From: Paragordius varius
Taxonomy: Eukaryota > Nematomorpha
Assembly (NCBI GenBank): GCA_964247055.1
Contig: OZ176055.1
Coordinates: 8,370,001-8,434,000, forward strand
Direction: 5' to 3'
DNA length: 64,000 nt
Translations under genes and position numbers: made by a program
In this document: positions 62,101 to 64,000 of the stretch, piece after piece
How the letters are laid out: each line of letters opens with the position of its first letter
Position numbering within the stretch: position 1 is the first letter of the stretch
Notes under the pieces: model-generated
Told to the model about the DNA's origin: nothing
Database searches by the model: none
Seen by the model: the letters and a program-made list of their open reading frames with translations, nothing else

Positions 62101-62182
62101 GGATTAGAAATATAATAGCATAGGGTCCCATACTATTCAATGTGATTGAATTTTTCGAATTACTAAACAACTTTTTTAACAT
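59165..62182 (-). CDS. Ly6/uPAR-like GPI-anchored protein with helical stalk
   Basis: Three minus-strand exons, 62071-62182, 60355-60483 and 59165-59574, encode 216 residues from the first ATG, or 199 from the ATG at 62131, which directly precedes a good signal peptide (MGPYAIIFLILLSSINVPAA). The mature part has LQCIHC, CKCNPPEGREC, NHCITV, SCSPEDLG, VCMRATN and ends the domain with CYTTCSTDNCN, the Cys spacing and final CN of the three-finger Ly6/uPAR fold. After it comes a charged segment (residues roughly EARAKMEKLKAKLK to KIDEVKKATG) that should form an amphipathic helix or coiled coil, then a hydrophobic C-terminus (TILIIANTLLCLGIKYLL) typical of a GPI signal. Proteins of this kind are extracellular modulators or receptors, but the partner is unknown. 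The helical stalk is an unusual addition. The introns are long (about 780 and 1,590 nt), and one holds MITE family 1 copy 4. Confidence 0.85.
60695..60972. mobile_element. MITE family 1, copy 4 (in the Ly6 gene intron)
   Basis: The right end TATATAATTTCAATTTTTAC followed by TG and a TA border matches the family terminus. The left end near 60695 (TTTGAAATTATACAGACAAA) is degraded. The interior has GGTAACACAATC and TATGGTTGTCCTTT, shared with copies 1 and 2. Confidence 0.6.
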
Positions 62183-64000
62183 GTGGTGTGATTTGTTTGA
62201 TATAATAATTTTTTTTACTAAAGTTTACTCAAATCAAATTTTTTTAATTTATAAATATTAGATAATCAGTGGAAAAAATATTGTATAGTTTGCACGAAGA
62301 AAAAATCTTTAAAATCTAACAAATTTGTATCCGAAAACATATATTTTTTTACTAGCTAATATATATATATGTGTTTCGCGGTAGGTATTTATATTATATA
62401 TTGATGTTGATGATATTATTGATAATCTATAAATATAAAATGAAAATAAAATAAGAAAAAAATGATAATACACAATAAAATTTTAGAGGATTAATTTTTT
62501 TTGGATTGTAAAAAAAAATCTAAAATTTTACCGCGAGCGGAATTGGATTTGTTTTCTAGTGTGTTCTTCGAAATTTTTCCACAGCAATCAAATGTAATAT
62601 TAATTATCAAGCGGTTTGAATAACATTAAAAACAGAATGATAATTTATTTTTATATTTTTGTACACGAAAAAAGTAGTTGAATTAAATTTGAAAAGTAGT
62701 TGTTAGATATTATTTTCAATGTGGTTCGAAAAAAAAACTGTCAATTCCAATGTAAATTTTATTGTCAGCTTTCTGGTAAGCTATTTTCGGACACACAATC
62801 GAAAAAGAATAATCAAAAATAAATTTTATGATTTGAAACGGAATAACAATAAGAAATTAATAAAATTTGACATTTGAATAAGGAAAGGAAGTGTGAAATT
62901 TGAAACGCGCTAGAGAATTTGTCAAAGAATGTATTGTTGTTAACAGGCTTGATATGAATTTAGCGGTGATTTAAAAAAAATATATAAGCATTGAAAAAAA
63001 CGTGGTCAATTTCTTTTTGTCGAATATAAGGATATTAGCAACCAACCAGCCTTTTTCAAGATTAAATAAATTACTATTTATTCCACAAATGAAGAATATA
63101 AAATTATTTCACAGTTTTTTAAGAAAATAATATTTAATGAAGTAAAATCAAAATATGGAGTTGCAAATGTAGTATATATCTCTATATCTTATGCACGCAC
63201 AATATTTAAAACTTTGCAAAACTGTGAAAAGGTGTTTTAACTTTTAATAAGGAATACATAAGGAATGAATAAGGGAAAGTAGGAAAAAATTATTATTTAA
63301 ATTTATTTATTTATTAACTTAAACATTAGATTGCATTTTTTAAAATAAACATGAAAAAAATGGTGGAAGATATATATGTACGTATAAAAGATCTTAATTA
63401 CATAAAGAGTAAATTATTGAGTTCTAAAGAACTAGAATTTTGTTGGAAATACAATAATTAAAAAAAATAGTTTATATTGCTTTGCTAATATAATAATATG
63501 GATATGTAATATTGATTTGCTTTGAGAATTTCAATTTGATAGAGCAAACAGCAAATATTAATAATATACCTTTTATGTATATATCATGAAATTTATATAT
63601 GATATATATATATATATATATATATATGAACTTTTATTTAAGGATGAAATAGGAAAAAATATTTCATACTACTTTATACTATATATATATATATTTATAT
63701 ATATATTTTAATAGAAACACCTAGAAATTTTGTTTAAACGCTGCGCTGTTTATAAATATATATATATATATATATTATTGATTGATATATGGATGTTTTG
63801 TTAAGGAAGATTGATTACGCAAAACAAGTAGAAGGCTTTTGCAATTTTCCAGGGATTTTATCTATTTCATTATATTATTATTATTATACATATATAATTT
63901 TTTCATTTTATCATTATTAATGAACTTTTATCACTAAACAACATCTATCTATATATATATATATATATATAATCAATGGATTCTATTATTACATTTATAC
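62183..64000. other. Upstream region of the Ly6 gene, no gene seen
   Basis: AT-rich sequence with several (AT)n and TTTAT-type tracts near 63602-63627, 63755-63775 and 63950-63971. It should contain the Ly6 promoter, since the gene reads leftward, but no motif stands out enough to call. Confidence 0.5.

Overview
This window is AT-rich nuclear DNA from an animal, most likely a non-model invertebrate. The evidence is spliced genes with GT...AG introns, a receptor guanylyl cyclase, a DUSP12 phosphatase, a Ly6-type GPI protein, mitochondrial ribosomal protein mL43, ribosomal protein uS10 and squalene epoxidase. Two traits narrow the lineage without settling it. Many introns are only 22-37 nt, a size known from some schistosome introns and from dicyemid mesozoans. 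Squalene epoxidase is present, although insects, nematodes and parasitic flatworms have lost sterol synthesis.

Layout. 1-1448 (+): the last two exons of a diacylglycerol kinase. 2381-12764 (+): a receptor guanylyl cyclase with about 21 exons. 12786-13430 (-): mL43, tail-to-tail with the cyclase and head-to-head with DUSP12. 13455-19686 (+): DUSP12 in 8 exons; one of its introns carries a 3.9-kb foldback palindrome. 19726-20658 (-): an intronless HOGA1/DapA-type aldolase, tail-to-tail with DUSP12. 20.7-43.9 kb: a repeat-dense stretch holding a partial Ty3/gypsy fossil, a 3.15-kb hAT transposon with a perfect 8-bp target duplication and an internal inverted duplication, a near-identical 2.36-kb tandem duplication, old dispersed repeats, and a TA-flanked 1.47-kb element whose empty site survives in a paralogous repeat. 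The single gene in this stretch is uS10 (RPS20; 40895-41295, -). 43979-56387 (+): squalene epoxidase in 12 exons, with an almost intact RTE-type LINE and several MITEs in its introns. 59165-62182 (-): a three-exon Ly6/uPAR-like GPI protein.

The main biological theme is the relation between very short introns and transposons. The core genes are packed tightly: 24 bp separate two start codons, and about 21 and 39 bp separate convergent stops. Their native introns are 22-37 nt. Removing the TA-flanked elements from two long introns leaves 34 and 39 nt, so these long introns are tiny introns inflated by cut-and-paste elements. In squalene epoxidase one splice donor appears to lie inside a MITE terminal repeat. 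The cyclase has kept its metal-binding and guanine-selecting residues but lost the Asn and Arg that stabilise the transition state, so it may be a pseudo-cyclase.

Exon boundaries were placed by hand from reading frame, splice dinucleotides and remembered family alignments. No searches were run.
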